DNA from: an uncultured Collinsella sp.
GTDB taxonomy: Bacteria; Actinomycetota; Coriobacteriia; Coriobacteriales; Coriobacteriaceae
DNA length: 16,046 bases
Reading direction: 5' to 3'
Assembly (NCBI GenBank): GCA_958353395.1
Contig: CATWSG010000032.1
Location: 1 to 16,046, forward strand
Shown: positions 13,523-16,046 of the stretch, one piece after another
How positions within the stretch are numbered: position 1 is the stretch's first letter
How the letters are laid out: every line of letters starts with the position of its first letter
Translations under genes and position numbers: made by a program
The notes under the pieces: model-generated
The model's database searches: none
Told to the model about the DNA's origin: nothing
Seen by the model: the letters and a program-made list of their open reading frames with translations, nothing else

Positions 13523-14917
13523 TTACTTCTTGCTCTCGGGCAAGACCAGATCCACGGCAGCGTCCTTGGCAGCATCGATGTGCTGAGCCACGACCGGCGT
13601 CTGCGGAAGGATCAGGTTAAGGACGATGGCCATGATGGCGGTGGGGGTTACGGCATTGGAGCCGATGACGGTGGACACCCAGGCGGGCATGCCCTCGCCG
13701 GCAAGGCAACCGCTGGCCATCCAGATACCCAGGCCAAAGACGACGGAGGTGCCGACGATGGTGGTGGTGCGCTGCGTGAGGCCCTCGCGGGTGAACATGC
13801 GCACGCCGTTCATGGTGATGGTGCCAAAGACGCCGACGGTCGCGCCGCCGATGACGGGCTGCGGGATAGCGGAAAGGACGGCAGAGAGCTGCGGGAACAG
13901 ACCGGCGATGGCAAAGACGGCAGCGATGATCACAAAGACCCACTTGTTGACGACCTTGTTGGAGCAGATGATGCCCACGTTCTGGCCAAGGGCGCTGGTG
14001 GGAAGACCGCCCAGCAGGCCGCCGACCATAGAGGTGAGGCCCTGGGATACGATAGCGCCGGAGAGCTCGCGCTCGGTGGGCATACGGTCGATGGAGCCCA
14101 GGCAGGCGGCGGAGACGTCACCGATAACCTGGATGGCAACCATGGGGAACACGACGGCGAGGGTAATGCAGACCTCGGGATCAAACTCGAGCGCGTAGGG
14201 CATGAGCTTGGGAAGGGCGAAGACCTGAGCGGTGGCGACGCTGGAGAAGTCGATCATGCCAAAGGGAATCGAAACGATCATGCCAACGATCATGCCAAAG
14301 AACACGGATCCCAGCTTGAGCGTACCCTTGCCAAAGTTGGTGAGCGCAAAGACCACGGCGAAGGTGATAAGAGCGACGCACCACGCCTGCGGGGTGCCCC
14401 ACAGCGGCGTGCCCATGCCACCGGCCATGTACTTAACGGCCGTGGGATAGAGAGAGACGCCAATGGAGAAGATGACCGTACCGGTCACGACAGGAGGGAA
14501 CAGCCACTTGATCTTGCTGTAAGCCAGACCAAAGAGGACCGCGACGGCGCCGCCGACGATCTCGCCGCCCAGTAGAGCGCCAAAGCTAAAGCCCGAGGCA
14601 CCCATGGCCTGGAGGGCCGGGAGGAACGCGAACGAAACGCCCATGACGATGGGCAGGCCGCCGCCGATGCGACGGAAGGGAGCGAAGGCCTGAAGGGCCG
14701 TGTCGATTGCCGAAAGAATGAGCGCGACCTGGATGATGTCGGTGCTCTGCTGGCTATTAAAGCCGTAGACGCCGGCCATGATGACCGCCGGTGTAATGAT
14801 GCCGGCAAACGATGCCAGTACGTGCTGAAGGGCACACGGGATCATTTCCTTAACGGGAGGCATGCCTTCGCGAGTGAACAGGGCTTCAGTGCCGTTCGTA
14901 ACCGTCTCCTGGGTCAT
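13523..14917 (-). CDS. NCS2/NAT family purine (uracil-xanthine type) permease
   Basis: A 464-residue membrane protein of the nucleobase-ascorbate transporter family, probably importing xanthine, urate or a related purine by ion symport. It is hydrophobic throughout, consistent with the family's 14 membrane segments. The N-terminal QHVLASFAG (31-39) and the signature-region ALGQNVGIICSNKV (309-322) match NCS2 motifs. The usual Thr near the end of the signature appears to be Asn, which may affect specificity. It is the first gene of the cluster, and its downstream neighbours point to a purine substrate. ATG at 14917 (MTQETV) is preferred to the upstream in-frame starts because the family begins near PVKEMIPCALQHV; GGTGG is a modest ribosome binding site. 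Substrate assignment is inference from context. Confidence 0.9.
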   Translation of the reverse strand: MTQETVTNGTEALFTREGMPPVKEMIPCALQHVLASFAGIITPAVIMAGVYGFNSQQSTDIIQVALILSAIDTALQAFAPFRRIGGGLPIVMGVSFAFLPALQAMGASGFSFGALLGGEIVGGAVAVLFGLAYSKIKWLFPPVVTGTVIFSIGVSLYPTAVKYMAGGMGTPLWGTPQAWCVALITFAVVFALTNFGKGTLKLGSVFFGMIVGMIVSIPFGMIDFSSVATAQVFALPKLMPYALEFDPEVCITLAVVFPMVAIQVIGDVSAACLGSIDRMPTERELSGAIVSQGLTSMVGGLLGGLPTSALGQNVGIICSNKVVNKWVFVIIAAVFAIAGLFPQLSAVLSAIPQPVIGGATVGVFGTITMNGVRMFTREGLTQRTTTIVGTSVVFGLGIWMASGCLAGEGMPAWVSTVIGSNAVTPTAIMAIVLNLILPQTPVVAQHIDAAKDAAVDLVLPESKK

Positions 14918-15269
14918 TTGACCACCAATCCTCGAAATAGTTGTTTTCGCATCTAACGCTCTATTGTGACGCAGTGCGGGGTTGAGGTTGTGCCTTCGTT
15001 GCATATCGTATTAAAGATGATTCTCATTCTCAATAATAATTTTTTGTTATCATACTATTCTTGAGCTGAGACAATGCATTTCCGCAGGTCAGGAAAGTGT
15101 CTGGTCAAAATAACATCTAACTTTTCTTTTGGTCGACCGTTTACCGCCAAATTCCTACCGCTCGTCTGTATTACGCAATGTACCTGCGAATATACGAGAT
15201 GACGAACAGCGTGTTACCATGAGAAAAAATTGTTATGAACATTTCCGATTTCACCCCAAGGAGTTGCCC
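14918..15269. promoter_or_regulatory. Divergent control region between permease and regulator
   Basis: About 350 bp separate the permease and regulator start codons, and the middle part (15029-15060) is very AT-rich. Minus-strand TATGAT (15049-15054) is a possible -10 for the operon, but its best -35 (TTGTCT, 15069-15074) is too close, so no promoter is assigned with confidence. GGTC occurs at 15087, 15103 and in the palindrome GGTCGACC at 15131-15138; these could be half-sites for the divergent regulator. No gene is seen here. Confidence 0.5.
15013..15031. promoter_or_regulatory. Candidate Fur-family box upstream of the permease operon
   Basis: Read on the minus strand, GAGAATGAGAATCATCTTT matches the 19-bp Fur consensus GATAATGATAATCATTATC at 14 of 19 positions, including the run AATCAT at the centre. 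It lies about 95 bp before the permease start, close to any likely promoter. The operon encodes many iron-sulfur clusters, so metal or peroxide control would be sensible. It could belong to Fur, PerR or Zur, or be chance in an AT-rich spacer. Confidence 0.35.
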
Positions 15270-15926
15270 GTGAACGAGACCGTACGTCGCTTTTTGCCGA
15301 TGGTCGATTTCCTGGAGCAGATACTCGGTAAGAACAGCGAAATCGTGCTGCACGATTTCTCGGATCCCGACCACGCCATTGTAGATATTCGCAACGGCAT
15401 CGTGAGCGGCCGCAAGGTCGGCGGCCCCGCCACCGATCTGGCACTCAAGATCATGCACGACGCCAAGTATCGCGACCTGCCGTTTATTACGGGCTATGAA
15501 GGGCGCGGCGCCGGTGGCAAGACGTTGGAGTCCGCGACGTTCTTTATCCGCGAGAATGACGAGATCGTCGGTATGCTCTGTGTCAACACCGACCTCTCGA
15601 CCGTGCGCTCCATCAACGCCATGGCGCAGCAGCTCATGGCGTGCTTCGACGCGGGACCCACGCGCACGGAGCCCGCCCCTATCGAGGTCGAAAGCCTTTC
15701 GGAGTCTACACAGGAGCTTATCGACCGCAGCATCGCCGAGTTGCTGAGCGCGCGCGGGCTGGATGTAGCTTCGCTTGGTCAGAGCGACCGCGTGGACGTC
15801 ATTCGCCACCTCAACGGCAACGGGGTGTTCATGCTCAAGGGCGCCGTGGCCTGCGCCGCCACCGCGCTGGGCATCTCGGAGCCCAGCGTCTACCGCTACC
15901 TGCAAAAAGTCCGCAAGGAAGGCTAA
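15270..15926 (+). CDS. YheO/DauR-type PAS and helix-turn-helix regulator
   Basis: A 218-residue transcription regulator. The N-terminal YheO-like PAS domain (about 8-120) includes the family's EIVLHDFSDPDHAIVDIRNG and the later ATFFIRENDEIVGMLCVN. A C-terminal HTH_22-type domain (about 150-218) ends with ALGISEPSVYRYLQKVRKEG, the recognition-helix region. GTG at 15270 is chosen: AAGGAG lies 6-7 nt upstream and relatives start a few residues before the PAS domain. The in-frame ATG at 15219 has no ribosome binding site. Transcribed away from the purine operon across a shared control region, it is the likely local regulator, with the PAS domain possibly sensing a purine or redox-related ligand. 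Whether it activates or represses is not visible. Confidence 0.88.
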   Translation: MNETVRRFLPMVDFLEQILGKNSEIVLHDFSDPDHAIVDIRNGIVSGRKVGGPATDLALKIMHDAKYRDLPFITGYEGRGAGGKTLESATFFIRENDEIVGMLCVNTDLSTVRSINAMAQQLMACFDAGPTRTEPAPIEVESLSESTQELIDRSIAELLSARGLDVASLGQSDRVDVIRHLNGNGVFMLKGAVACAATALGISEPSVYRYLQKVRKEG

Positions 15927-15935
15927 CGAGCAAAA

Positions 15936-15950
15936 TGGAGCGCGGCTCCA
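15936..15950 (+). other. Small hairpin after the regulator gene
   Basis: TGGAGC-GCG-GCTCCA lies 10 bp beyond the regulator stop codon. No T-run follows, so it is at best a weak 3' end. A second short stem (AGGCC-GCAAG-GGCCT) lies at the very end of the window and might be a terminator whose T-run is outside it. Confidence 0.25.
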
Positions 15951-16046
15951 CAAGCGATCCGTCACTTGACAAAAGACCCTGCAGCTCGCACTGAACTGCG
16001 CCCCAAATCTTGGACGCCCTAAATAGCGACTAGGCCGCAAGGGCCT

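Noticed and set aside
12137..14575. An 812-codon plus-strand open frame opposite ssnA and the permease
   Set aside because: Same effect: it crosses two real minus-strand genes and their hairpin-rich spacer, with low-complexity Gly/Asp/His text.

Overview
The window looks like chromosomal DNA of a gut anaerobe in the Actinomycetota, most likely class Coriobacteriia and possibly Collinsella. This is inferred from GC-rich coding sequence with GC-rich third positions, AT-richer spacers, and a strictly anaerobic purine-type operon. No rRNA or other taxonomic marker is present, so the placement is not proven.

Positions 1-5440 are an accessory region. It begins with a 41-residue hydrophobic, basic-tailed peptide gene that resembles a type I toxin. 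A LexA/SOS-like box lies upstream, and its mRNA could pair 5' end to 3' end. After a SIMPL (DUF541) gene comes a second, start-less copy of the toxin locus. A C-terminal gene remnant, an ATPase with a DUF234 nuclease-like C-terminus, and an AbiEi/DUF559-like gene broken by one in-frame TGA follow. Three arrays of a 61-62 bp palindromic repeat (13 near-complete units, all in one orientation) separate these genes.

Positions 5440-14917 hold a minus-strand cluster. In transcription order it encodes an NCS2 purine permease, an SsnA-type amidohydrolase, a YgfK-type flavin/iron-sulfur oxidoreductase, a four-cluster ferredoxin, and an XdhD-type molybdenum hydroxylase with fused [2Fe-2S] domain. A strong terminator ends it at 5436-5472. 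The permease and the two following genes are separated by spacers rich in hairpins; the last three genes are tightly packed. The set matches the ygfK-ssnA-xdhD group, once annotated as selenate reductase and now tied to anaerobic purine/urate breakdown in gut bacteria. The natural reading is that the permease imports an oxidised purine, the hydroxylase changes its redox state, the ferredoxin and YgfK carry electrons to or from NAD(P)(H), and SsnA performs a deamination or ring hydrolysis.

A divergent gene at 15270-15926 encodes a YheO/DauR-type PAS-HTH regulator, the obvious candidate to control the operon. The shared upstream region also contains a Fur-box-like sequence. The main observations to follow up are the toxin-like locus with its possible SOS control and 5'-3' pairing, the tandem palindromic arrays, the 52-bp palindrome over the ATPase promoter, and the compact purine redox operon.
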